DNA of 64,000 bases from Gemmobacter fulvus. GTDB taxonomy: Bacteria > Pseudomonadota > Alphaproteobacteria > Rhodobacterales > Rhodobacteraceae. Location of the stretch: NCBI RefSeq assembly GCF_018798885.1, contig NZ_CP076364.1, positions 62,001 through 126,000 of the forward strand, written 5' to 3'. Of this stretch, positions 24,806 to 34,122 are shown in pieces (position 1 is the stretch's first letter; each line of letters starts with the position of its first letter). Made by a program: the position numbers and the translations under genes. The notes under the pieces were generated by a model. That model searched no databases. It saw nothing but the letters and a program-made list of their open reading frames with translations, and had not been told where the DNA came from.

Positions 24806-27800
24806 TCAGTGGAAATCCCGACTCGGGAAGAGCTTTCTCGCCTGTTCCCGCGGATGACGAGCGGTGGACTTGATGCTGTCCCCTGTGGAGCGTTTCGTTT
24901 CATCGGCACGGCCGTCATTGGCGTCGATGATCACCGGGCGTCCCAGGGTCGCTAGCAGGTGCGATACATCTTCGACCCGTTCTGCAATCAGATGGGTGAC
25001 CGGACCATCGCGTTCGATCCGGCCGAGTACGCGGACCAGTCGTCCGGCGATCACCGCCTTGCGGAAGGTCTCGTAGACCTTTTTCCAGACCACGACGTTT
25101 GCGGTGCCGGTCTCATCCTCCAGCGTCAGGAAGATCACGCCCGACGCCGTGCCGGGCCGCTGGCGGGTGATGACAAGGCCGGTGACGGTGATGCGTCCTT
25201 TGGCCTGAAGCAGCCGGTCATGCGGCAGGCTTTCGGGCAAGCGCGCGCGCAGCAGTTCCATCGGGTGCGCCCGCAAGCTGAGGCGCAGCGATAGGTAATC
25301 CTCGATCACCTCCTGGCCCAGCGTCATCTGCGGCAGCGTGACCGTGGGCTCATTGCCGCCTTCACCATCCGAGCCGAAGAGCGGCAGCGGGGCAGGGGCC
25401 TTCAGTGCCTTGGCCGCCCAGAGTGCGTCGCGGCGGGTCAGGCCAAGGGCGGTGAAAGCATCGGCCTCGGCCAAGCGCTCCAGCGTGTCGGGGTGCACGC
25501 CCGCCCGGCGCCAGAGACTTTCGACATCGGGATAGCCGTTGCCGCGCGCGGCGGCGATCCAACTGGCGTCCTCTTCGCGCATGCCCTTGATCTGCCGGAA
25601 GCCGAGCCGCAGGGCCAATGCACCATCGGCGCGCTGTTCCAGGGTGCAATCCCAGAGGGAATGGTTGACAGAAATGGGGCGGACCTCGACGCCATGGTCG
25701 CGGGCATCCCGCACCAGCTGCGCCGGGGCATAAAAGCCCATCGGTTGGCTGTTCAAAAGCGAGCAGGTGAAGACCGCCTGGTGGTGGCATTTGAGCCAGG
25801 CCGAAATATAGACGAGCCGGGCGAAACTGGCGGCGTGGGACTCGGGAAAGCCATAGCTGCCAAACCCTTCGATCTGTGCAAAGCACCGCGCGGCGAAGTC
25901 AGCATCATAACCGCGTTCCAGCATGCCGGAAACAAAACGCTCGCGGAACGAACCGATGGTGCCCATGCGCTTGAAGGTGGCGAGGGAGCGGCGCAGACGG
26001 TCTGCCTCGGACGGCGAGAAGCCTGCGGCGACCACGGCAATCTGCATCGCCTGTTCCTGAAACAGCGGCACACCGTAAGTGCGCGCCAGCACCTCCATCA
26101 GGGCGGGGCCTAGGTCTTCGACTGGCTCGCGGCCCATGCGGCGGTTGATGAAGGGATGCACCATGCCTCCCTGAATCGGGCCGGGGCGAACGATGGCGAC
26201 CTCGCAGACCAGATCATAGAATTTGCGCGGTCGCATCCGGGGCAGGAAGTTCAGCTGCGCCCGGCTTTCGACCTGAAACACCCCGATGGCATCGGCGCGG
26301 CAGAGCATGTCATAGACCGGCATATTCTCGGGCGGGACGTTCGCCAGCGTCAGCTTTTGCCCCCGATGATCGGCCAGCAGCGTGAAGGCCTTGCGGATCG
26401 CGGTCAGCATGCCAAGGGCGAGGATGTCGACCTTCAATAGACCCAAAGCGTCGATGTCGTCCTTGTCCCATTCGATGATGGTCCGGTCGTCCATCGCCGC
26501 ATTTTCGATGGGACAAAGCTCGTCCAGCCGCCCGCGCGTGATGACGAAGCCACCAACGTGCTGCGACAGGTGACGGGGAAAGCCAATGATCTGGCCGATC
26601 AGTTGCACCGCCAGTTGCACGCGGCGATCCTCAATGGAGAGCCCCGCGTCGCGCAAGCGATCCTCGCCGGGGGCAGCCGAGGACCAGCCCCAGATTTGGC
26701 CCGAGAGCCGGGCGATGACATCCTGCGACAGACCCATGACCTTGCCCACCTCGCGGATGGCAGCACGGCTTCGAAAATGGATCACTGTGGCCGTCAGCCC
26801 GGCGCGTTCGCGACCATAGCGGGTGTAGATCCACTGGATCACCTCTTCACGGCGTTCATGTTCGAAATCCACATCGATATCCGGCGGCTCGCCACGTTCC
26901 TTGCTGATGAAGCGCTCGAAGATCAGGGTGATGCTCTCGGGTGGCACCTCGGTGATACCCAAGAGGTAGCAGACCACCGAATTGGCCGCCGAGCCGCGCC
27001 CCTGGCAAAGGATGCCCTCTGAGCGGGCGAACTGGACGATGTCATGCACGGTCAGGAAATAGGGCGCGTAGTCCACCTCGCGGATCAGGGTCAGTTCCTT
27101 CTCGACGCGGTGGGCGATCTTCGGCGGCGGCCCGGACGGATAGCGCCAGTGCAGCCCGGCGCGGGTGAGGCGTTCCAACCGGTCTTGCGCTGGCTCACCA
27201 TCCTGCGCCTCGTCGGGATACTGATAGCGCAGATCGTTCAACCGGAACCCGCAGCGGTCTGCGATCTCCACCGTGCGGCGCAGGGCTGCGGGATGGCGGT
27301 GAAACAGGCGGGCCATCTCTGCCCCGGATTTCAGGCGGCGCTCGCCATTTGCCAGCCGGTGTTCGCCGATATTGTCGATGGTGCAGCCAAGGCGCAGGCA
27401 ACTCAGCACATCGGCCAAGGGGCGACGGGCGGCGCGGTGCATCAGCACATCGCCCACCGCGACCATGGGCAGGTTTACACCTTGGGCCAGCAAGGCCAGC
27501 TGGTCGACGCGGGCCTGATCGCGGCCATCATATCGGGGGGCGGCCCCAAGGAAGCATTGGCCGGGGAAGCTGTGGGCGACGGCCAGCAGATCGTTGCGTG
27601 TATTCTTCGGCCTGGCATCGTCCAGCGGATCGGGCGGCAGGGCGATCAGGATCATGCCGTGCCCCCATTCCGTGAGGTCAGCCCGCTGCAGATGGCATTC
27701 ACCCTTCGGTGCGCGGCGTTTGCCCAAGGAGAGAAGCCGGGTCAGTCGCGACCATGCCGCCAGATCGGTGGGCAGGGCGAGCCATTCCACGGCGCTGTCC

Positions 27801-28177
27801 GTCAGCACCAGCCGCGCCCCCGCAATCAGTTTCGGCAGAGGGGAGTCTGACTGGGCGGGTGCGGGTGTCGCGCCGGTGAAATGCGGCACGGTCTGGCGGC
27901 TGGAGGTGTCGGTCACGCGCTGCGAGCGAATGGTGGGGCCATCCTGCGCGGCCTCGGCCGTGGCATTCGCCTCATCGCGCAGCCGGGCCAGTTCCTTCAG
28001 CGCTGAGAATGCCCGGACTACGCCCGCCACCGAATTGCGGTCGGTGATGGCGATGGCGGCAAGTCCCAGTTCGCTGGCGCGGGTGACAAGCTCCTCAGGA
28101 TGGGATGCCCCTGTCAGGAAGGTGAAGTTGCTGGTGACGCAGAGTTCGGCATAGGGCTGGACACGGGCGGAGGTCAT
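24806..28177 (-). CDS. dnaE2: Error-prone DNA polymerase DnaE2
   Basis: 1123 aa, the normal size for DnaE2. It has an N-terminal PHP domain (YAELCVTSNFTFLTGASHPEELV), the C-family polymerase core with the paired acidic residues (PDIDVDFEHERREEVIQWIY), HVGGFVITRG, and a C-terminal OB domain (GRITVTGLVITRQRPGTASG). It copies past lesions together with ImuA and ImuB. It overlaps imuB by 4 bp and is the last gene of a LexA-controlled operon. No frameshift or missing motif was seen. Confidence 0.95.
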   Translation of the reverse strand: MTSARVQPYAELCVTSNFTFLTGASHPEELVTRASELGLAAIAITDRNSVAGVVRAFSALKELARLRDEANATAEAAQDGPTIRSQRVTDTSSRQTVPHFTGATPAPAQSDSPLPKLIAGARLVLTDSAVEWLALPTDLAAWSRLTRLLSLGKRRAPKGECHLQRADLTEWGHGMILIALPPDPLDDARPKNTRNDLLAVAHSFPGQCFLGAAPRYDGRDQARVDQLALLAQGVNLPMVAVGDVLMHRAARRPLADVLSCLRLGCTIDNIGEHRLANGERRLKSGAEMARLFHRHPAALRRTVEIADRCGFRLNDLRYQYPDEAQDGEPAQDRLERLTRAGLHWRYPSGPPPKIAHRVEKELTLIREVDYAPYFLTVHDIVQFARSEGILCQGRGSAANSVVCYLLGITEVPPESITLIFERFISKERGEPPDIDVDFEHERREEVIQWIYTRYGRERAGLTATVIHFRSRAAIREVGKVMGLSQDVIARLSGQIWGWSSAAPGEDRLRDAGLSIEDRRVQLAVQLIGQIIGFPRHLSQHVGGFVITRGRLDELCPIENAAMDDRTIIEWDKDDIDALGLLKVDILALGMLTAIRKAFTLLADHRGQKLTLANVPPENMPVYDMLCRADAIGVFQVESRAQLNFLPRMRPRKFYDLVCEVAIVRPGPIQGGMVHPFINRRMGREPVEDLGPALMEVLARTYGVPLFQEQAMQIAVVAAGFSPSEADRLRRSLATFKRMGTIGSFRERFVSGMLERGYDADFAARCFAQIEGFGSYGFPESHAASFARLVYISAWLKCHHQAVFTCSLLNSQPMGFYAPAQLVRDARDHGVEVRPISVNHSLWDCTLEQRADGALALRLGFRQIKGMREEDASWIAAARGNGYPDVESLWRRAGVHPDTLERLAEADAFTALGLTRRDALWAAKALKAPAPLPLFGSDGEGGNEPTVTLPQMTLGQEVIEDYLSLRLSLRAHPMELLRARLPESLPHDRLLQAKGRITVTGLVITRQRPGTASGVIFLTLEDETGTANVVVWKKVYETFRKAVIAGRLVRVLGRIERDGPVTHLIAERVEDVSHLLATLGRPVIIDANDGRADETKRSTGDSIKSTARHPREQARKLFPSRDFH

Positions 28178-29697
28178 GCGAACTCCCCCTGAACGTACCA
28201 GTTCTGCGCTGCTGCGGGCGCAGGCCTATTCGCATCCTGCGGGCCGTTCCACCCTTGCGCTTGCGGGGTCACGAACAGCCAGAGGCGCGGGCCCTGCTGC
28301 GTCTCGATCCGCCAGTAATCGCGCAGGCCGTCCCGCCAGGCGGGATCGTCAAACCACCATTCCGGGGTGATCCGCTCTGGCCCCGTCGCGCGCAGGGTGG
28401 TGAAGCGCATGCGCCGCCAGCGGAAACTGGCAGGCGGAGAGCCGGAGGCGGCGGTCACCGGCTCTGGCGGAAAGAGGGTGATCGGCCGCGCCACGCCAGC
28501 GCGATGCAGGATAGGTTCGGGTGTTGTATAGGCGGCGTGAGCCAGCAGGAAACTGCGCTCCGGGATCAGGCTGGTGGCGGGCAAAAGTCGTAGCACCCGG
28601 TCAAAGCCGATGCGATTGCCGACCGAGGACAGCAGGTCCGCCAAGGCATCTTCATGCCGGATCGTCGGGCGACCGCCGATCTGTTCTGGGGCAAGGGCTT
28701 CAGTCACGGGTGCGGACAGTCGCAGCGCATCAATGCCGAAGCCGGAATCGATCTCGTCCACACCCTTGGCAAACAGCGCCGCGATCCGGGCAGGGTCGCG
28801 CATCGGGCGCGCAAGGCCGATCTCGACATGCGTCGCGCCGCGATCTACCCGCCGCAGCTCCAGCCGCACACGCCGCGCGCCCATCCGATGTTGGGCCAGT
28901 TTTGCGCAAAGCCTGTCCAGCAGCCGCTCGAGACCTGCCATCACATCAGATTGCAGGCCGATCGGCTCAGGTAGGGTCATCCGGACCCCGAAATGCGGTA
29001 CATCCTGCTCGGCCGCCACGGGCTCGGACTGCATTCCGAGCGCCTGATCCAGACGCAACACCAGCCCCGGACCGAAGCGCCGGGCCAGGGGGGCTCGCGG
29101 GAGCGGGATCAGATCGGCAATGCGCGTGAGGCCGACCCGCGCCAGCGCCTCAGCGGTGTCGTGATCGACCCGCAGTGCGGTGACCGGTAGATGCCCGATC
29201 CCCTCGGCGAGGCGCCCGTCGGCGACGATACCGCCGCCGTGACGCGCCAGCCCATGGGCCGCCCCACGGGTTCCGGCAATGGCGCTGGCGGCGTGAAGAC
29301 CTGCCCGCTCCAGTCGGGCTTCAATGTCGTCGCGCAGTGCTTCTTCGCCGCCGAAGAGATGCGGCACGCCCGAGATATCGGCCATCAGCCCGTCGGCGCC
29401 GTCGACCGCCACCATTGGCGCGTAACGCCCGGCCCACCGGCGTAAGGAGGCGAGGGCCGCAGTCTCGCGCGCCAGATCGGTCGGGCGGGTGGCGAGATCG
29501 GGGCAGATGGCGCGAGCATCGGCCAGAGCCGTGCCGCGCGTGAGACCTCGTGCTGAAGCCGCTGTATTCAGGCAATGCAGGTGATCGGCATTGCCCGACC
29601 GATGGATCAGAGCAAAGGGCCCCTCAACGGGCCGTGTCCGCAGGCTCGTGTCGCTGGCGAGCCTCGGAAACCATATGGACAGCAGTCGGCGTGCCAT
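28174..29697 (-). CDS. imuB: Y-family polymerase-like protein ImuB
   Basis: 507 aa, starting MARRLLSIWFPRLASDTSLR as in other ImuB proteins. It keeps the Y-family fold but lacks the catalytic acidic residues of true polymerases, and links DnaE2 and ImuA to the sliding clamp. The overlap with imuA upstream is long (74 bp); the overlap with dnaE2 downstream is 4 bp. It should be inactive as a polymerase but essential for damage-induced mutagenesis. Confidence 0.9.
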   Translation of the reverse strand: MARRLLSIWFPRLASDTSLRTRPVEGPFALIHRSGNADHLHCLNTAASARGLTRGTALADARAICPDLATRPTDLARETAALASLRRWAGRYAPMVAVDGADGLMADISGVPHLFGGEEALRDDIEARLERAGLHAASAIAGTRGAAHGLARHGGGIVADGRLAEGIGHLPVTALRVDHDTAEALARVGLTRIADLIPLPRAPLARRFGPGLVLRLDQALGMQSEPVAAEQDVPHFGVRMTLPEPIGLQSDVMAGLERLLDRLCAKLAQHRMGARRVRLELRRVDRGATHVEIGLARPMRDPARIAALFAKGVDEIDSGFGIDALRLSAPVTEALAPEQIGGRPTIRHEDALADLLSSVGNRIGFDRVLRLLPATSLIPERSFLLAHAAYTTPEPILHRAGVARPITLFPPEPVTAASGSPPASFRWRRMRFTTLRATGPERITPEWWFDDPAWRDGLRDYWRIETQQGPRLWLFVTPQAQGWNGPQDANRPAPAAAQNWYVQGEFA

Positions 29698-30211
29698 TCC
29701 AGTTCAAGACCCAGCTTCCAATTGTTCCCTTTTTGTTCTTATTAAGGGTCCAGCGGTGCCGAGTCGAGTCCGGCGAAGGGCTGGCCAGCGGCTCGCAGGT
29801 CCAGCGGGTCTCGGTCGCGTTGCTGCCTGCTTCTTCGCGGATCAGCATCAGACCTGTGGTGCGGCCGGCCTCGGCGGCCAGCTGCAGGCGGCGCCCAGCG
29901 GTCAAGGAGAGGGGCTTTTCCGGCTCTGCGATGACCAGGCTGACCGGGTCAGCCCGTAAAGCCTCTTCGATACACCAGAGCAGATTGGTTTCGCCGGAGG
30001 GGCGGAATAGGTGCAGCCGCTCGCCCACGCCACGCGGCAGGCCGCGCAGCATTGGTAGTTCGGGGATATGGGCGGGTGCGATCCAGACCAGCGGGCCGGG
30101 ATGCCGCACCGCCTGAAACAACGCAAAGGCACGGCGGCCGCGCCCCTCTGCCTCGTGCACACGCCGCGCCTGCAGATCGAACGGGTCGGTGGGCGTCGGT
30201 TCAGGCCGCAT
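29624..30211 (-). CDS. imuA: ImuA-like protein of the mutasome
   Basis: 195 aa, a RecA-related protein on the short side for ImuA. It begins MRPEPTPTDPFDLQARRVHE and has a central PGPLVWIAPAHIPELP and a C-terminal region rich in basic residues (RWTLNKNKKGTIGSWVLNW). It sits between the SRAP gene and imuB in the standard SOS cassette order. The 3' end runs 74 bp into imuB, unusually long but in a different frame. Confidence 0.85.
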   Translation of the reverse strand: MRPEPTPTDPFDLQARRVHEAEGRGRRAFALFQAVRHPGPLVWIAPAHIPELPMLRGLPRGVGERLHLFRPSGETNLLWCIEEALRADPVSLVIAEPEKPLSLTAGRRLQLAAEAGRTTGLMLIREEAGSNATETRWTCEPLASPSPDSTRHRWTLNKNKKGTIGSWVLNWNGTPTAVHMVSEARQRHEPADTAR

Positions 30212-30881
30212 CTTCCCGCACCCCTTCCGCGACGATCTGCAGCAGCCCGTCCGCCAGCGGCCGCTGCAACTTGAGGGACTCTGCTACAGGCGCGGTCAGC
30301 CAGACGCGCCAGTCCTCTGCCTTCGTCAGGATGACCGGCATGGCCTTTGGATGGACGGGGGCCACTTCCGCATTGGGCGGGCAGGTCAGGAAGCCGAAGA
30401 GCTCCGCCGTTACTTCGCCCTCCTTCAACTTGCGCACAGAGGTCCATTCGGTGCGGATGCCCGCGAAGAAGGCCAGCGGTCGATCAGGACCAAGGGCGAA
30501 CCAGACCGGATGGTTGCGCGCAGCACCGGGGCGGCTGTCGATCTCGGAAAAGCTGGTGAAGGGCACGAGGCAGCGGTGTTCCACCCCAAGCCAGCGCTTC
30601 CAGTGCGGCGAGGCGACATTGCGGATATTGGTCACCCCGGGATCGGTGCGCTTGCCTTCGAGAAATACCTGCGGCGTCGGCATGCCCCAGCGAGCCTTGG
30701 CCAGTTGCCAGCCTCCCTGTGGACCATGGCGGATGATCGGCGCGGCATAATCGGGGAAGATCCCGGTCATTGGCGGCAGATTGCCGGAGGTGTCGATCAG
30801 CTCCTCGTCTTCTTCGCACATGTCGTCAAAGACATGCCGCATCGCGTCCTGGCTTTTTGTCTGGGAATAGAGATTGCACAT
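30201..30881 (-). CDS. SOS response-associated peptidase (SRAP/YedK/HMCES family)
   Basis: 226 aa. Cys2 is present (MCNLYS), which forms a thiazolidine crosslink with abasic sites in single-stranded DNA after Met removal. Also visible are NIRNVAS, the RCLVPFTSFSE segment with the catalytic glutamate, and VHPKAMPVIL with the conserved histidine. It shields abasic sites and is the first gene of this SOS operon, under the LexA box 39 bp upstream. It overlaps imuA by 11 bp. Confidence 0.92.
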   Translation of the reverse strand: MCNLYSQTKSQDAMRHVFDDMCEEDEELIDTSGNLPPMTGIFPDYAAPIIRHGPQGGWQLAKARWGMPTPQVFLEGKRTDPGVTNIRNVASPHWKRWLGVEHRCLVPFTSFSEIDSRPGAARNHPVWFALGPDRPLAFFAGIRTEWTSVRKLKEGEVTAELFGFLTCPPNAEVAPVHPKAMPVILTKAEDWRVWLTAPVAESLKLQRPLADGLLQIVAEGVREDAA

Positions 30882-30919
30882 CTGGGAGCCGGGGAATCGG
30901 GGTTGGGAGAGATAGTTTG

Positions 30920-30934
30920 GAACATTGCCAGAAC
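30920..30934 (-). promoter_or_regulatory. LexA box
   Basis: GAACATTGCCAGAAC, that is GAAC-N7-GAAC (GTTC-N7-GTTC on the coding strand), the alphaproteobacterial LexA operator. It lies 39 bp upstream of the SRAP ATG, so the SRAP-imuA-imuB-dnaE2 operon should be induced by DNA damage. Confidence 0.82.
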
Positions 30935-31030
30935 GCGGCCTCGTTGGGAAGATGGCCTTCAGGGCGCCTGGCGCCTGGTTGAGGCCGGTCGCTCCCTTGG
31001 CGGACCCTATCAGAGTCAGAGAAAGGTTGG

Positions 31031-31095
31031 GCTGTTCGTGACGGGTTTGAGGGTACGGGAGAGTGGCTCCCGGCGCCTGTCACGGAGGAATGCTG
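31031..31095 (+). promoter_or_regulatory. Leader of the DUF932 gene, shared with the large ParB-like gene
   Basis: It contains GGTTTGAGGGT followed by CGGGAGAGTGGCTCCCGGCG and CGGAGGA before the start. Apart from an indel of about 14 bp it matches the leader at 17990-18072. The GGGAG/CTCCC hairpin sits just upstream of the ribosome site and may regulate translation. Confidence 0.55.
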
Positions 31096-32295
31096 ATGGG
31101 CGTTGTGGAAGTTCTGGATCCGGTTGCGCCGGTGCGGACTGGTGGCTGGAAGGTGAATGTAAGTCGGGGTGAGCGGAACGGGCGGGTGTCGTCCGAATGG
31201 TTCAACCGGCCCGACGACGAGCGGTATCTTTCGCTCGATGATCTCTGGGCCAATGTGAAGGGACGGTCCGAGCGCAGCCGCAGCCGGGTGGTGCAGACGG
31301 CCGAAATCAGGGTCGAGGCATCGCGCGACAGTGCCGAACGGCTGCACCTCGTCCTGCCGAAAGCGCATGAACCTGTCGCGCCCACGCATTGGGCGTTCGG
31401 GCAGCTTGCCAGCATCGTCGGCGCCCCCGCCGCTTACCTGCGGCAACTGCCTGCGCCGCTGGCAGGAATCAACCTGCAGTATGGTCTGGCCAATCACCGC
31501 GCAGAGCAGGTGAAGACCTTTGAGACAGAAGACGGCCGCACCGAACTGCGTGCCGTTACCGGCCCAGACTATGGTCGCATCCATGACTATGAACTGGTCG
31601 AAGCGGTGCAGCGCATCGCGGGCAATGGCACCGGCGACACGCGCTGGAAGGTCCCGGGCGTGCTCGATTGGTCGACCGGGGTCTACAACCCCGATGTCGA
31701 GATCAGCCGCGATACGACCACGCTCTACGCATCCGACCGCGACGTCTTCCTGTTCCTGGTCGACGATCACAACCCAATCGAGGCGGGCCGCCTGCCTGAC
31801 GGCTCCCCCGATCTCTACTTCCGGGGCTTCTACTGCTGGAACTCCGAGGTCGGGGCGAAGACCCTTGGCATGGCAAGCTTTTACCTGCGGGCGGTATGTC
31901 AGAACCGCAACCTCTGGGGCGTCGAGGATTTTCAGGAGATCAAGATCCGCCACTCGAAATACGCCGCGTCGCGCTTCGCCCATGAGGCGGCCCCGGCGCT
32001 GACGCGGTTTGCCAATTCCTCGCCACAGGGCTTCGTGAACGGCATCAAGGCGGCGCGGCAGCAGATCGTCGCGCGGACGGACGAGGACAGGGATGACTTC
32101 CTGCGCAAACGCGGCTTTTCGAAGGCCGAGTCCGGCAAGATCATCGAGAAGGTGCTGATGGAAGAGGGCCGCCCGCCCGAGAGCATCTTCGACTTCGTGC
32201 AGGGCATCACGCGGCTGGCGCGCGACAAGACCCAGCAGGATGCACGCCTCGATATGGAAGGTCGTGCCAAGAAGCTCCTCGACCGCGTCGGCTGA
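31096..32295 (+). CDS. DUF932 (phage/plasmid-like) protein
   Basis: About 399 aa from ATG 31096 (GGAGGA 7 bases upstream). The DUF932 pattern is clear: LQYGLANHRAEQVKTFETED, ELRAVTGPDYGRIHDYELV, the central VFLFLVDDHNPIE and LYFRGFYCWNSEVGAKTLGM. Proteins of this family are common on plasmids and phages; some have been linked to phage defence or DNA metabolism but no reaction is established. It shares its leader with the ParB-like gene 13 kb away. Confidence 0.85.
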   Translation: MGVVEVLDPVAPVRTGGWKVNVSRGERNGRVSSEWFNRPDDERYLSLDDLWANVKGRSERSRSRVVQTAEIRVEASRDSAERLHLVLPKAHEPVAPTHWAFGQLASIVGAPAAYLRQLPAPLAGINLQYGLANHRAEQVKTFETEDGRTELRAVTGPDYGRIHDYELVEAVQRIAGNGTGDTRWKVPGVLDWSTGVYNPDVEISRDTTTLYASDRDVFLFLVDDHNPIEAGRLPDGSPDLYFRGFYCWNSEVGAKTLGMASFYLRAVCQNRNLWGVEDFQEIKIRHSKYAASRFAHEAAPALTRFANSSPQGFVNGIKAARQQIVARTDEDRDDFLRKRGFSKAESGKIIEKVLMEEGRPPESIFDFVQGITRLARDKTQQDARLDMEGRAKKLLDRVG

Positions 32296-32448
32296 GCCAG
32301 CGTCGTGGCCTGCCATCTCCCACCTTCGGTGGGGCAGGGGGCTGCTGCACCTCCACATCCACTCTTCCCCTTCCCGGGCTTCACCCCTCGCCAACCGCGT
32401 GCCGCGGTTCGGCGAGGGCATGTACCTTTTTTCTCGAAAGCACCGCCC

Positions 32449-32889
32449 ATGACCCCGCAAGAAGAAATCGTGATCCTCGAGGCCCGCGAAATCCTTGGCC
32501 GCTATTTGAACCGGAATCCGGCGCTGACGTCGTGGCAGGCCGTCTGCGACTATTGCGCGCTGACAGTGAGGGGCCCGGAGGAACGGTTCCATGTCCTCTA
32601 CCTCGACCGGAAGAACCGGCTGATTTCGGACGAGCGAATGGCGGTCGGCACCGTCGACCATGTCCCGGTCTATCCGCGCGAAGTGATCAAGCGGGCGCTG
32701 ATCCTCGGGGCCAGTGCTTTGATCCTGATCCATAACCACCCGTCCGGGGATCCGACGCCGTCCGAAGCCGACCTTACCATGACCAAAGAAATCCAGAAGG
32801 GATGCCGCTTTCTGGGTCTGACGCTGCACGACCACATCATCGTCGGCGGGGGTTATGAGCTGTCGCTGCGGGGCTTGGGCAAGATGTGA
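32449..32889 (+). CDS. RadC-type JAB/MPN domain protein
   Basis: 146 aa, a plasmid RadC-like protein without the N-terminal HhH of chromosomal RadC. The metalloprotease-like JAMM motif is complete: an upstream glutamate (SDERMAVGTVDHVPVY) and HNHPSGDPTPSEAD. Metal binding is likely; the substrate is unknown and an actual role in repair has not been shown for the family. It lies between the DUF932 and other backbone genes. Confidence 0.88.
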   Translation: MTPQEEIVILEAREILGRYLNRNPALTSWQAVCDYCALTVRGPEERFHVLYLDRKNRLISDERMAVGTVDHVPVYPREVIKRALILGASALILIHNHPSGDPTPSEADLTMTKEIQKGCRFLGLTLHDHIIVGGGYELSLRGLGKM

Positions 32890-33002
32890 CCTGTCTGACG
32901 AGCCCGCTCCACCGACGCCACCCTTCGAGGAAGAGGGCGGCAGTTTTGTCTTTGACGGCTGAAGCGAGAGGAGAGGCCCCCCGCGCCGTCGGAGACCTCC
33001 CG

Positions 33003-33521
33003 ATGCTTGACCATGTCCCCCTGGCTTCCAACATGCTGCCGCCCACCGAGCTTCCGGTTGCCTTTCTCCCGTCGTCCTTTTCGCCGGACCAACCTTTTGC
33101 CTTGACCCTGCCCAATGTGAACCCTGCCGCAGCCCTGTCGGGTATGGCGCAGCCCATGGTTCTCGCCCGCTTCGCGAGCTTGGCCGATGCGATGCAGGGT
33201 GCCGTCAAGGCAGCCGACCACATGGAATTCCAGGCCGCTCCCCAGATCCTCGCCATCCTCGACCGAGACGATCGGCTGGTTCTGGCGGGCGTCGCCATCT
33301 CCGGTACCGTCGCCTGGTGCCACCCGGTCCAGAGCGCCGCAGAGGCGCGCGCCGTCGTCATGGAGGCAAGCGCGCTGCGCGCCCAAGTCGCCCGCGTCAG
33401 CGATTGGCAGGAGGCTGAGCTCGCCGCCCGGCTTCGCCAGCGGGCCCGACGCCTCGAGGCACGCCTCGTCGATCCGCTTTGGCGCGCCTTTGCCGCCCGC
33501 ACGCTGCAAATCGCCGCGTGA
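33003..33521 (+). CDS. Unknown plasmid backbone protein
   Basis: About 172 aa from ATG 33003. The N-terminus is Pro-rich (LPPTELPVAFLPSSF). The middle contains LARFASLADAMQGAVKAADH and the C-terminal third is a long Arg/Ala helix (EAELAARLRQRARRLEARL). No signal or membrane segment. I do not recognise it. The same-strand series from 31096 to 42709 suggests a plasmid backbone module. Confidence 0.6.
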   Translation: MLDHVPLASNMLPPTELPVAFLPSSFSPDQPFALTLPNVNPAAALSGMAQPMVLARFASLADAMQGAVKAADHMEFQAAPQILAILDRDDRLVLAGVAISGTVAWCHPVQSAAEARAVVMEASALRAQVARVSDWQEAELAARLRQRARRLEARLVDPLWRAFAARTLQIAA

Positions 33522-33620
33522 TCCCAGAGAGGCAGAGGAGGGCAGGGGGATTGCGAACCTGGCGGGATGAGAGAGATCGCCCGTCCGGCTCCGATTCCTT
33601 CCCCCTTTCCGGAGACAGCC

Positions 33621-34112
33621 ATGACCCAAGCCCACCCCACCCTCGCGGCCCCGCTGCCGTCCTTGACAATCGATCTGGCGTCGATCTTCGCAGGCCACGC
33701 CGAACGCACCGCCCGGATCGAAGCCCTGCGCCCCGGCAACAAAGACCGCCTCTTCGACGGCTTGATGGCCGCCGGCATCACCCATGTCACCGTGAGTTTC
33801 GATGGCGAAGGCGACAGCGGTCAGATCGAGAGCATCGCGGCCTGGAATGGCGAGACTGCCGTCGACTTCCCGCCCGTGGAAATCGCCTATGCCGCGTTGA
33901 CCTGGGATGACCCCGAGATCGAAATGCGGCAGCTTTCATTTGAGGATGCTGTCGAGCAACTGGCCTACGATTTCCTCTCCGACACCCATGGCGGCTGGGA
34001 AAACAACGACGGCGCCTATGGCGAGTTCTGCTTTGACGCGGCTGCCCGCTCCATCCACCTAGAGTTCAACGAACGATTCACGTCGTCCGAACTCTTCACC
34101 CATGATTTCTGA
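33621..34112 (+). CDS. DUF6878-type plasmid protein
   Basis: 163 aa, with GGAGA 8 bases before the ATG. It includes GNKDRLFDGLMAAGITHVTVSFDGEGDSGQI and the acidic, aromatic end FLSDTHGGWENNDGAYGEF, a pattern I associate with DUF6878, found next to DUF932 and RadC genes on plasmids. Function unknown. It is followed 10 bp later by the split DUF6915 gene. Confidence 0.7.
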   Translation: MTQAHPTLAAPLPSLTIDLASIFAGHAERTARIEALRPGNKDRLFDGLMAAGITHVTVSFDGEGDSGQIESIAAWNGETAVDFPPVEIAYAALTWDDPEIEMRQLSFEDAVEQLAYDFLSDTHGGWENNDGAYGEFCFDAAARSIHLEFNERFTSSELFTHDF

Positions 34113-34122
34113 GGGGGCGGCA

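Noticed and set aside
27044-27850. 268-codon plus-strand frame inside dnaE2
   Set aside because: Antisense to the conserved polymerase; no start signal or domain.
30826-32835. 669-codon minus-strand frame opposite DUF932 and RadC genes
   Set aside because: Very long, but it is the antisense of two recognised proteins in high-GC DNA; no fold pattern of its own.
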